Below, one piece after another: positions 25,516-33,988 of a stretch of 39,025 nt of DNA. A program made the position numbers and the translations under genes. Origin of the DNA: an uncultured Flavobacteriaceae bacterium (GTDB lineage Bacteria > Bacteroidota > Bacteroidia > Flavobacteriales > Flavobacteriaceae); assembly GCA_913051755.1 (NCBI GenBank), contig CAJXBR010000007.1, forward strand, positions 1-39,025, written 5' to 3'. The notes below the pieces were generated by a model. It had not been told where the DNA came from. It ran no database searches and saw nothing but the letters and a program-made list of their open reading frames with translations. The number at the start of each line of letters is the position of its first letter. The stretch's first letter is position 1.

Positions 25516-26230
25516 ATCCACTGCAAAGCTTTATTTGGTTCCAAACACCCTAGGCCACAACAATCCCATTGATGTAATGTCAAAATCCATCGGGGAAATC
25601 ATCGATTCGATTGATTTTTTTGTTTTTGAAAAAGAAAAAATCGGTCGTGCATATATCAAAAGTTGGTGTCCAAATAAATCGCAAGACAAGCTAAATATTC
25701 AAAAGCTCAACAAACACACAACCCAACAGGAGTTGATTAGGATTCTAGACCCTTGCATGGCAGGGTATGATATGGCTCTAATCTCTGATGCTGGCTGCCC
25801 TGGCGTTGCAGATCCTGGCGCCGACTTGGTGCTTCTCGCACATCAATCTCAAATTGAGGTTTGCCCACTTGTAGGACCTTCTTCCATTATTTTGGCGATA
25901 ATGGCATCTGGACTGAATGGTCAGCAATTTGCATTTCATGGCTATCTCCCAATTGACAAGCAAGAGTGTAGAAAGGCAATCAAAAAATATGAACATCTTT
26001 CTTTTATAAACAATCAAACACAAATTTTTATTGAAACGCCTTATCGCAATATGCGAAGCTTTGAAATGCTAGTCGAACAACTGTCTGCTCATACCTTGTT
26101 AAGCGTTGCATGCGATTTGAGTCTACCAACAGAAATGATACTAACAAAAGAAGTTTCTGAGTGGACTAAAGTAGAACTTTATCTTAATAAGCGACCATGT
26201 ATCTTTTTGTACTTACTACCTAGCGCGTAA
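25508..26230 (+). CDS. SAM-dependent methyltransferase, RsmI-like tetrapyrrole methylase fold
   Basis: A 240-residue member of the tetrapyrrole (corrin/porphyrin) methylase superfamily close to RsmI (16S rRNA C1402 2'-O-methyltransferase). Shared motifs are YLVPNTLG at the start, the ALISDAGCPGVADPGADLV loop near residue 90, VCPLVGPSSIILAIMASG, and FIETPYRN. It is shorter than classical RsmI and lacks its C-terminal extension, so a different RNA or cofactor target is possible. It overlaps the phosphatase gene upstream and converges on mltG, with 11 bases shared at their 3' ends. Confidence 0.85.
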   Translation: MVKSTAKLYLVPNTLGHNNPIDVMSKSIGEIIDSIDFFVFEKEKIGRAYIKSWCPNKSQDKLNIQKLNKHTTQQELIRILDPCMAGYDMALISDAGCPGVADPGADLVLLAHQSQIEVCPLVGPSSIILAIMASGLNGQQFAFHGYLPIDKQECRKAIKKYEHLSFINNQTQIFIETPYRNMRSFEMLVEQLSAHTLLSVACDLSLPTEMILTKEVSEWTKVELYLNKRPCIFLYLLPSA

Positions 26231-27254
26231 TGCGACTCTTATTGAGCCAACGTATATATGTATCTCGATTTGCAAGGTGCTGATTGTAAGTACTCGCAAA
26301 CAAATGATAACCAAAGTTGCTTGGGTCAGCAACAAAATAAAGATAATTGTGAGACTCTGCATTGAGCACTGCATCTATTGAACTCACGTCTGGCATAGTG
26401 ATTGGACCAGGTGGTAATCCTCTGTTTATGTAGGTATTATAAGGCGAGTTTATTTGTAAATCTTTATAAAGAACACGCCTAACAAACAAATCGAAATTAT
26501 TGGCTTTGCGCTTCATAGCATAGACAATTGTTGGGTCGGCTTGTAGTTTCATGCCTTTTCGCAATCGATTGAGATATACCCCCGCCACACGAGAACGCTC
26601 ATCCACTTTTTTAGTTTCCTCATTGACAATGGCTGCAAGAGTGATCACTTCAGGTCTGCTTAGCTTGAGCTTTTTACGCTTTAATTCTCTGCCAGAGTCC
26701 CAAAATCGATCGTTTTCAACTAGCATGCGATCGCAAAAATCAGTTGCAGAAATATTCCAATACATCTCATAGGAATTTGGTAAAAACAAACTTAAGAGTT
26801 CTTCACTGCTTAGCTTAACAGCATTTGAGAAACGTTCGCTTTTAATTTGATTGAGAAGTGTAAGGCTATCTATTTCGATTTGTTCAGCAACACGTCCCAC
26901 TAAGTGCTCAACTGTTTGCTGATTATTAAAAACAACCTGAATTGGTGTATTTTTAGAGCGTAAATTATTGATGATTTTCTGGTTGCCCATACCCGGTTTA
27001 ATCCTAAAATGACCTACTCGAGGTGTATCGAAACGTTTTGCGATTGTAGCAATTGAAAAAGTGGTTGAACTTTTGATATGGGGTTGTATAATCTCTTTGA
27101 GCTCATCAAAAGTGGTCCCAGTTGGCACAAAGATCGACTGACCATCGTCATCTACGCTGGAGTTGGGAAAGTAAAACACTATTATAAAAGCTAAAACAAA
27201 CATTACGACAGAAAATACCGCAAATCGAAAAGACTTTTTGATCGATTGTAACAT
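26220..27254 (-). CDS. mltG: Endolytic transglycosylase MltG
   Basis: Inner-membrane lytic transglycosylase that cuts nascent peptidoglycan and may terminate glycan strands. It has 344 residues. An N-terminal membrane helix lies at about 11-30, then a LysM-like region. The catalytic domain contains LFLPNSYEMYWN and AAIVNEETKK, with the catalytic glutamate at 212 or 213. It continues with VAGVYLNRLRKGMKLQADPTI and NTYINRGLPPGPI. It starts three bases after the dapF stop, giving a dapF-mltG pair that joins diaminopimelate supply to wall processing. Confidence 0.95.
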   Translation of the reverse strand: MLQSIKKSFRFAVFSVVMFVLAFIIVFYFPNSSVDDDGQSIFVPTGTTFDELKEIIQPHIKSSTTFSIATIAKRFDTPRVGHFRIKPGMGNQKIINNLRSKNTPIQVVFNNQQTVEHLVGRVAEQIEIDSLTLLNQIKSERFSNAVKLSSEELLSLFLPNSYEMYWNISATDFCDRMLVENDRFWDSGRELKRKKLKLSRPEVITLAAIVNEETKKVDERSRVAGVYLNRLRKGMKLQADPTIVYAMKRKANNFDLFVRRVLYKDLQINSPYNTYINRGLPPGPITMPDVSSIDAVLNAESHNYLYFVADPSNFGYHLFASTYNQHLANRDTYIRWLNKSRITR

Positions 27255-27257
27255 TGA

Positions 27258-28037
27258 TTAATGATATATTGTTCCACTGTATACCAGCTCGGTTGGACCT
27301 GTTAAAACAATATCAGTAAAGCTATCTTTTTGCTTTTGAAAAGATACTCTTAAAAGTCCTCCTGGTGTCTGAACTTGAATTTGATTGAGCTTTATTTTAT
27401 CAGTTGAAAATGCTGCCAAGACAGCAGCAATTACACCTGTACCACATGATAAAGTTTCATCTTCAACACCCCTTTCAAAAGTCCGAACAGTAATGTAATC
27501 TTCACTGTCAACACTAACAAAATTTACGTTGGAACCTTCAATACCATAGGTTTTATTGTGAGCAATCAAAGCACCTTGTGTTGGCACATCCAACTTTATT
27601 GTGTTTGTAACAAAAGCTACGTGATGTGGTGAGCCGGTATCTAAAAAAACATGTTTTGGATAAACTGAAACATGATTGACGTCTGCCATAGATAGTGAAA
27701 CCACATTATCAACGATTGTTGCTTCGTGAAGTCCGTCATATGCTGCAAAAATAGTTTTTCTGTCGATGATTCCCAATTGTTTTGCAAAAGCAACAATACA
27801 CCTACCGCCGTTACCACAAAACGAACCGGGTTTTCCATCAGCATTAAAATAATGCATTATAAAATCGACTTTCTCATGTTTTTGCAATAGGATCACACCA
27901 TCAGCCCCAATGCCAAAACGACGATCGCAAAGGGTTGAAATCATTTTATGATTGGAACTAGGAAAATCATCATTGCGATTATCGATCATCACAAAATCAT
28001 TTCCTGTACCTTGATATTTATAAAAAGGGATTTTCAC
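27258..28037 (-). CDS. dapF: Diaminopimelate epimerase
   Basis: Interconverts LL- and meso-diaminopimelate for lysine and peptidoglycan. It has 259 residues. The two catalytic cysteines are visible: Cys74 in GSFCGNGGRC and Cys198 in LSCGTGV. Other conserved stretches are YQGTGNDFVMIDNR at the N terminus and EGSNVNFV. The start codon is GTG at 28037, giving MKIPFYKYQG; no ATG lies nearby in frame. A near-consensus promoter lies only four bases upstream of the GTG, so the message may have almost no leader. Confidence 0.96.
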   Translation of the reverse strand: MKIPFYKYQGTGNDFVMIDNRNDDFPSSNHKMISTLCDRRFGIGADGVILLQKHEKVDFIMHYFNADGKPGSFCGNGGRCIVAFAKQLGIIDRKTIFAAYDGLHEATIVDNVVSLSMADVNHVSVYPKHVFLDTGSPHHVAFVTNTIKLDVPTQGALIAHNKTYGIEGSNVNFVSVDSEDYITVRTFERGVEDETLSCGTGVIAAVLAAFSTDKIKLNQIQVQTPGGLLRVSFQKQKDSFTDIVLTGPTELVYSGTIYH

Positions 28038-28041
28038 GGCG

Positions 28042-28071
28042 TAAATATATTGCTAAATTTTCTGAGACAAA
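28042..28071 (-). promoter_or_regulatory. Candidate dapF-mltG promoter
   Basis: On the minus strand: TTTG, 18 bases, TATATTTA (seven of eight to TAnnTTTG), then four bases to the dapF GTG. Spacing is in the Bacteroidota range. The expected transcription start would fall at or next to the start codon. Confidence 0.42.
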
Positions 28072-28119
28072 AGGATGTTAAAACGAAGTTAAAATATTAA
28101 AATTTGGCATGATATCTGC

Positions 28120-28127
28120 TAAATTTG
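28120..28127 (+). promoter_or_regulatory. Candidate -7 element for the Do protease gene
   Basis: TAAATTTG is an exact TAnnTTTG match, 18 bases before the ATG of the protease gene. A TTTG lies 13 bases further upstream, closer than the usual spacing, so the -33 element is uncertain. Confidence 0.35.
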
Positions 28128-28145
28128 TGATATAAATTAATCGTT

Positions 28146-29534
28146 ATGTCATCAATATATCGTCAATTACTACTCTCATTTTCAACTGCTGTATTTCTCA
28201 TAGGTGTTTATCATTTTTTCTTTTCATCGACTGAAGTCATTGTGACACAGCCTGCAACGCCTATGGTTGAAACATCCTATTCAACACCAGCTGTTGTCAG
28301 GGATTCAGCAGAAAACACTGACTTTACAGTGGCTGTTGATCGAACAATCGACGCTGTTGTTCATATCACAAACACAGCAAAAAACAACAGACAATCATAC
28401 AGTTTATGGGATTTATTCTATGATTCACCAAAAAAATACCCTCGTATTGGAATGGGGTCTGGTGTTATTGTTTCTCCAGATGGATACTTGATTACCAACA
28501 ATCACGTGATTGAAGACGCTGACCAAATTGAAGTCACAACAAATGACAATCGTGTTTTTGCTGCCGAGTTGATTGGTACTGATCCGAGCTCAGATATCGC
28601 TGTATTGAAGATTATTGGTTCTGAACCTTTCCCATATGTTCGTTTTGCAGATTCGGATCAAACCCGCATTGGCGAGTGGGTTCTTGCAGTTGGCAATCCT
28701 TTTAACCTTAATTCAACAGTGACCGCTGGAATCATCAGCGCCAAGGCACGTGACCTCAACCCCAATGACACTTCAAACCAATCGTTTATACAAACCGATG
28801 CTGCTGTAAATTCAGGAAATAGTGGAGGTGCTTTGGTCAACACCATTGGTGATTTGATTGGCATCAATACAGCAATCACCAGTAATGGTATGGGTACTTT
28901 TATTGGATATTCTTTTGCCGTGCCTAGTAATATCGCACGAAAGGTCTATGAAGATATCATTGAATATGGCGGTGTGCAAAAAGCACTGCTTGGTGTGAGT
29001 GGGAATGGGATTAACAATCGATTTTCAAAAGAGTACGATCTAGACACGACAGAAGGTTTTTATATCGTAAACGTAGAAGATGGCATGGGTGCCAAAGAAG
29101 CTGGACTACAAGCAGAAGACATCATTATTGGTGTGGATAATACCAAGGTGCGATCCTTTGCCGATATGACTGGCTACCTAAATAGCAAACGCCCCGATGA
29201 TAAAGTAAAAGTAACATATTTGCGAAACGGAGAGAAACGCACAACTATTGTCACACTCAAGCCAAATCCATTTGTTGACTACTTTGGAATGCGCCTCAAA
29301 GACATCACACCCAGTGAAGCTGAAGTCTTTGGAGTTTCTGAAGGCGTAAAAATTTCCAGCAACCGAAATGAGCGTTTGCTCAGACGTGGAATTGGTCAAG
29401 GGATATTGATTCAATCAATCAATGGTAAGGAAATTCGGTCGACTGAAGATTTGTTAAAAATAAATGAAAGTCAGATTTATGAAATCGAATTTATGAATAA
29501 GGAACAAGAGCGTTTTCGATTCTTTTTCGATTGA
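28146..29534 (+). CDS. Do/HtrA-family periplasmic serine protease
   Basis: Trypsin-like chaperone-protease of 462 residues for envelope quality control. A membrane anchor or signal lies at about 6-27. The protease domain has the triad His120 (TNNHVIED), Asp150 (SDIAVLK) and Ser226 (NSGNSGGAL). Two PDZ domains follow: one at about 280-370 (GFYIVNVEDGMGAKEAGL), and a shorter second one near the C terminus with GQGILIQSINGKEI. The arrangement fits DegP/DegQ/DegS-type proteins of Bacteroidota. No sigma-E or Rse genes are nearby, so no stress regulation can be read from the context. Confidence 0.93.
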   Translation: MSSIYRQLLLSFSTAVFLIGVYHFFFSSTEVIVTQPATPMVETSYSTPAVVRDSAENTDFTVAVDRTIDAVVHITNTAKNNRQSYSLWDLFYDSPKKYPRIGMGSGVIVSPDGYLITNNHVIEDADQIEVTTNDNRVFAAELIGTDPSSDIAVLKIIGSEPFPYVRFADSDQTRIGEWVLAVGNPFNLNSTVTAGIISAKARDLNPNDTSNQSFIQTDAAVNSGNSGGALVNTIGDLIGINTAITSNGMGTFIGYSFAVPSNIARKVYEDIIEYGGVQKALLGVSGNGINNRFSKEYDLDTTEGFYIVNVEDGMGAKEAGLQAEDIIIGVDNTKVRSFADMTGYLNSKRPDDKVKVTYLRNGEKRTTIVTLKPNPFVDYFGMRLKDITPSEAEVFGVSEGVKISSNRNERLLRRGIGQGILIQSINGKEIRSTEDLLKINESQIYEIEFMNKEQERFRFFFD

Positions 29535-29604
29535 TTGACTTTATCTATAACCACTGTTTACAATGTTTTTTAGAGAAGTCATTTAAAATCTTCATCTTTG
29601 CTTT

Positions 29605-30276
29605 ATGCGCATCGACATCCTTTCTGTTGTTCCCGAACTTTTAGAGAGTCCATTTGAGGCATCAATCCTCAAGCGTGCACAAGACGCAAATCGTGTAGAG
29701 GTTCATATCCACAATATCAGAGATTATTCATCGAATCGCTACAATCAGGTGGATGATTATCCTTATGGTGGAGGTGCTGGGATGGTGTTAATGATTGAGC
29801 CTATCGCCAAATGCATCGAATCCCTTCAAGCACAACGCAAGTACGATGCTGTAGTTTACATGACACCCGATGGACAACAACTCAACCAAAAAACTGTAAA
29901 TCATTTTTCGCTATATAAGAATATAATCATTTTGTGTGGGCATTACAAAGGGGTTGATCAACGCGCGAGAGATTTGTTTATAACAGATGAAATTTCAGTT
30001 GGGGACTATGTTTTGTCTGGTGGAGAACTCGCGGCAGCTGTGTTTTGTGATGCCATGATAAGATTGATCCCTGGAGTGCTTGGCAACGAAACCTCAGCAC
30101 TCACAGACTCTTTTCAAGACAACTTACTAGCCCCTCCAATTTACACGCGACCAGCTGATTATAAAGGACATCAAGTACCTGAAATACTTACGTCTGGAAA
30201 TACCCCAAAAGTAGAGCAATGGCGTGAAGAGCAAGCCTTGAACCGAACAAAAAAACTTCGCCCTGATTTATTTTAA
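29605..30276 (+). CDS. trmD: tRNA (guanine37-N1)-methyltransferase TrmD
   Basis: SPOUT-class enzyme making m1G37 in tRNAs to prevent frameshifting. It has 223 residues. It begins [20 protein letters not shown] and has the [10 protein letters not shown] segment, [16 protein letters not shown], and the knot region [15 protein letters not shown]. The C-terminal domain ends in a basic helix. The usual rpsP-rimM-trmD-rplS operon is absent here. It is followed 21 bases later by the large secreted protein. Confidence 0.97.
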   Translation: MRIDILSVVPELLESPFEASILKRAQDANRVEVHIHNIRDYSSNRYNQVDDYPYGGGAGMVLMIEPIAKCIESLQAQRKYDAVVYMTPDGQQLNQKTVNHFSLYKNIIILCGHYKGVDQRARDLFITDEISVGDYVLSGGELAAAVFCDAMIRLIPGVLGNETSALTDSFQDNLLAPPIYTRPADYKGHQVPEILTSGNTPKVEQWREEQALNRTKKLRPDLF

Positions 30277-30297
30277 TACATTAATAAAACCAGTGTT

Positions 30298-33200
30298 TTG
30301 AAAAAAAACATTTTATTTACTATACTGCCTTTCATCGCATTGGGACAAGTAATTAGTCCCACCAACCCATATACCAAAAGTTTTGTAGCTTCAACAGATC
30401 CTTCCACAGGATTTGTGCGACAATCTAAGCAAGAGATAGCCCCAATTTTGTCTAAAATTGTGCAAGAGTTTGATAGTTATTGGGAAGGAAGGGATTTTAC
30501 CAAAAAAGGAAGTGGATATAAGCCCTTCAAACGCTGGGCAAATCACTGGGAAAATTATCTACAAAAAGATGGAACCATAGCACCACCTGCTGTATTATGG
30601 GAAGCATGGGAGAAAAAGAAGAAAAATGAAGTTTTAGCCAGTCAACTAAACCAACCAAATGTTCCAATACCATCATGGTCTAACATTGGCCCTGCTAAAG
30701 TTGCTAACTCTGCAACCACTACTAGTGGCCAAGGAAGATTAAATACAATAATTAAAGATCCTCTAGACTCGCAAACAATTTATGTAGGTGCACCAGCAGG
30801 AGGATTATGGAAATCTTCTGATAATGGTGTTAATTGGCACCCACTTACAGACCATCTACCACAAATTGGGGTTTCTGGAATTGCCATCGACCCAATTGAT
30901 AACAACATAATTTATATAGCAACAGGTGACGATGATGCTGGTGACTCATATAGTGTAGGAGTTATGAAAAGTTTAGATGGCGGTTTGTCATGGAATTCGA
31001 CTGGTCTTGAATACAATTGGACAAACTACAAAACAACAAATGAAATTTTTATAGATCCTTATGATAATAATACAATTTGGGTCGCCTCAACTGATGGACT
31101 TCAAAAATCTATAGATGGAGGAGATTCATGGACTATTAAACTACCTGGAATTATTGAAGATTTTCGTTTCAAGCCACTTAGTGATTTGGATATTTCTAAC
31201 GGTGAAACACTTACAATTTATGCTGTTGGTTATGACCAAGATGGTATTTCTAGATTTTACAAATCAATTGATGCTGGTGAGAGTTTTTCAATAAGCCCAT
31301 CTATTCCCGAAAACTCGAATCGTATTGTTTTAGAAGTTACAAAAGCTGATTCAGAAAAAGTATATGTACTTTCCGCCTATGATAATGGTGATGGAACATA
31401 TGAGGGACGTAATTCTTTTCAAGGGCTATACGTTTCTGATAACTCAGGATCTGATTTTACAAAAACTGCTGAAAATGATGATATTTTTCAAAGTGGTCAA
31501 TCCTGGTATGATATGGCATTAACTGTAGCAGATGATGACCCTGATATTGTTTTTGTTGGGGTTTTAGATATATGGAAATCTATTGATGGTGGTAACGATT
31601 TTAACCAGCTTAACAGGTGGTGGGTTAGAGATGAATCCTTTACACATGCTGATATTCATTTCTTGAGATACTTTGAAGGTGATCTTTATGCAGGCACTGA
31701 CGGGGGAATTTATCGCTCATCCGATAATGGTGATAATTTCGAAGATTTAAGCAACACTTTATCTATCTCTCAAATTTACTCTGTTGCTACCTCAAAACCA
31801 AACTCATCAAAACTTGCCAGTGGGCTTCAAGACTGTGGTGGTTTTGGTTTTTCTGTAGGAACATGGAACAGTTATCACGGAGGCGATGGTATGGGTACAG
31901 CTGTCGATCCATTTGACGAAGATACTTATTATGGATTTACTCAATATGGATCTCAACTTTCTGTAACTACAAGTGGGGGTCAAACAAGTAATATGTATAT
32001 AGCTAGTGGCCCTGTGGAAGGCCAGTGGGAAACTCCTCTTCAATTTGCAAAAAACGGAGAACTTTATTCTGGGTTTGATCAATTGTACATATTAAATGAC
32101 AATAATTGGGATTCTGTCTCCAACCATAATTTTGGATCTTTACTGAGACATTTAGAGATGGATCCAAACAACACAAATATTATTTATGCAGCTACTTACA
32201 ATGAAGTTTTCAAGAGTAATGATCGAGGGAAAACATTTGAGTTAATCTTATCAACTGATTATTATTACATCAGAGATATAGAGGTTCATAATTCTGATAG
32301 CAATACTTTATGGGTAATTAGTTCTCAAGAGCTTTTTGAATCAAATGATGGAGGTGATAGTTTTGTAAATTTAAGTTCTGACTTGCCAGCAGAGGCAAAC
32401 GTTAGTTTGGCACATCAGTCATACAGTGATAATGACGCTTTATACTTAGGCACTCTGTTAGGAGTTTATTATAAAGACAATACATTAAATAGCTGGGTAT
32501 CGATTTCAGAAAACCTACCAAATGTAAAAGTATCTGACATGGAAATTAATTCAAATGATAATATTTTAACTATTTCAACATACGGCCGTGGTGTTTGGCA
32601 AACACCTATTCCACCTGTATTACGACCAACCCATGACTTGGACTTGTTAGACATTAATACACAAATTGATTCAGACTTCAGGTGTCAAAATCTTTTAAAT
32701 GCCAGTATAAAAGTTTATAACAATGGTACCTCGCCAATCACTTCTTTTTCTTATGAAAGCTCACTGAATAATGTTTTCCAAGGAGTAGACAATTGGACAG
32801 GAAACTTAGCAGCTGGTGAAGTATTAAATCTTCCATTGAATATTCAAGATGATCCTATCATTGGAATAAATAATTTCATTGTTGAATTATCATACCAAAA
32901 TGAGACCTTCATTGAGAATAACAGTATGAATATAGAATTTGAGACTGACAATCCTCCCAATTATGGTGGACAAAGCAATACAACCTATACTTTTGAAACG
33001 ATTGAGGATGACTGGATTATCGTTGGAGATGCCCTTTGGGAAAAAGGAATTCCAGATGGTAATATTTTAAATCAGGTTATTTCCGGATCAAATGCATATG
33101 CTACAAATCTATCAGGTAATTATCCTGAAAACTCTAATTCAAAATTAGTGTCTCCTTGTTTTGATTTATCAATTTTTGAAAGTGGATCAGTCAAATTTTA

Positions 33201-33708
33201 TATTGGCTATAATCTTGAAACAGATTATGATTATTTATACTTCGACTACTCAGTAAATGGAGGATTAAATTGGACAAATGTAGATACTTTTAATGGTTTT
33301 GACACAACTTTAAAACTAAAGGAATATTCCTTGACACAAGAAATGCTTGTAGCAAATGTCATCTTTCGCTTTAATATTATTTCAGATCAATATGTACACG
33401 AAGAGGGTGCAGTTATTGATGACTTTATTATTGAAGGAACTACACTGAGTTTAACTAATGATTTTGATCATTATATCACAATCTATCCCAACCCTACTAA
33501 AGATGTCATTACCATCAACAATTCAGGTAAGTTTAAAATCAATGACATCAACATCTTTGGTTTAGATAGTAAGCGAGTTTACGATAGCAAATCCATAATT
33601 AGCAGTACACATACTATTGACTTCACAAATCATTCTAAAGGCTTGTATTTTGTAGAATTAACAACAACAGATGGACACAAAATCATTCGAAAATTACTCG
33701 TCGAATAA
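30298..33708 (+). CDS. Secreted Asp-box (BNR/sortilin-like) repeat protein with T9SS sorting domain
   Basis: An 1136-residue surface or secreted protein. The TTG start at 30298 gives a lysine-rich signal peptide (KKNILFTILPFIALGQ). From about residue 130 to 770 it looks like a beta-propeller, with at least eight Asp-box (SxDxGxxW/F) motifs near residues 171, 224, 269, 322, 426, 472, 640 and 681. A CARDB-like segment follows at about 780-880, then a MAM/jelly-roll-like region at about 885-1050. The last about 75 residues are a type A T9SS sorting domain (IYPNPTKD near 1063, ending KIIRKLLVE). No glycosidase catalytic residues can be assigned; such VPS10-like propellers often sit on glycoside-binding or peptidase-related surface proteins. 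The gene looks more A/T-rich than its neighbours. Confidence 0.87.
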   Translation: MKKNILFTILPFIALGQVISPTNPYTKSFVASTDPSTGFVRQSKQEIAPILSKIVQEFDSYWEGRDFTKKGSGYKPFKRWANHWENYLQKDGTIAPPAVLWEAWEKKKKNEVLASQLNQPNVPIPSWSNIGPAKVANSATTTSGQGRLNTIIKDPLDSQTIYVGAPAGGLWKSSDNGVNWHPLTDHLPQIGVSGIAIDPIDNNIIYIATGDDDAGDSYSVGVMKSLDGGLSWNSTGLEYNWTNYKTTNEIFIDPYDNNTIWVASTDGLQKSIDGGDSWTIKLPGIIEDFRFKPLSDLDISNGETLTIYAVGYDQDGISRFYKSIDAGESFSISPSIPENSNRIVLEVTKADSEKVYVLSAYDNGDGTYEGRNSFQGLYVSDNSGSDFTKTAENDDIFQSGQSWYDMALTVADDDPDIVFVGVLDIWKSIDGGNDFNQLNRWWVRDESFTHADIHFLRYFEGDLYAGTDGGIYRSSDNGDNFEDLSNTLSISQIYSVATSKPNSSKLASGLQDCGGFGFSVGTWNSYHGGDGMGTAVDPFDEDTYYGFTQYGSQLSVTTSGGQTSNMYIASGPVEGQWETPLQFAKNGELYSGFDQLYILNDNNWDSVSNHNFGSLLRHLEMDPNNTNIIYAATYNEVFKSNDRGKTFELILSTDYYYIRDIEVHNSDSNTLWVISSQELFESNDGGDSFVNLSSDLPAEANVSLAHQSYSDNDALYLGTLLGVYYKDNTLNSWVSISENLPNVKVSDMEINSNDNILTISTYGRGVWQTPIPPVLRPTHDLDLLDINTQIDSDFRCQNLLNASIKVYNNGTSPITSFSYESSLNNVFQGVDNWTGNLAAGEVLNLPLNIQDDPIIGINNFIVELSYQNETFIENNSMNIEFETDNPPNYGGQSNTTYTFETIEDDWIIVGDALWEKGIPDGNILNQVISGSNAYATNLSGNYPENSNSKLVSPCFDLSIFESGSVKFYIGYNLETDYDYLYFDYSVNGGLNWTNVDTFNGFDTTLKLKEYSLTQEMLVANVIFRFNIISDQYVHEEGAVIDDFIIEGTTLSLTNDFDHYITIYPNPTKDVITINNSGKFKINDINIFGLDSKRVYDSKSIISSTHTIDFTNHSKGLYFVELTTTDGHKIIRKLLVE

Positions 33709-33988
33709 TATGTGTTCATAGTTGCTCTTCGGTGGTCAAACGATCTGAAATGCTCTTTAATCATAATTCAGTCTAGTACAAACTGCCGATGTATTTTCAT
33801 TGGGTTTTTACCAGCATTATTATCGAACGTTCTTTTTCAAGGTTGGCGTTTGCTTTGACATATCGAGTGATACGCCATTACCATTGACAACCATTGACAC
33901 ACAGAGTAGTTGTATTTGTGCTAACATCATCATCTGTTCAATCAAAAATCAAGCGGAAGAGAAAGATATACCACCAGTGTGTATCAGG
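33709..33988. other. Intergenic region without a recognised gene
   Basis: About 280 bases between two convergent genes, the T9SS substrate and the THUMP methyltransferase. A plus-strand frame of 90 codons (33800-34072) is open but has no recognisable homology and runs into the methyltransferase gene, so I do not call it. No hairpin strong enough for a terminator was found. A 10-base tandem duplication lies at 33880-33899. Confidence 0.5.
33880..33899. repeat. 10-base tandem duplication
   Basis: ACCATTGACA occurs twice in direct succession. Two units only, no known function; it may be replication slippage in non-coding DNA. Confidence 0.6.

Noticed and set aside
25475..26735. GCGATCGC palindromes (HIP1-like) as a special repeat
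   Set aside because: Two copies of the octamer were noted and CGATCG occurs about nine or more times in the window; this is not clearly above what the base composition would give.
30298..33708. Sialidase assignment from Asp-boxes
   Set aside because: Asp-boxes occur in many propellers; no FRIP motif or arginine triad could be identified.
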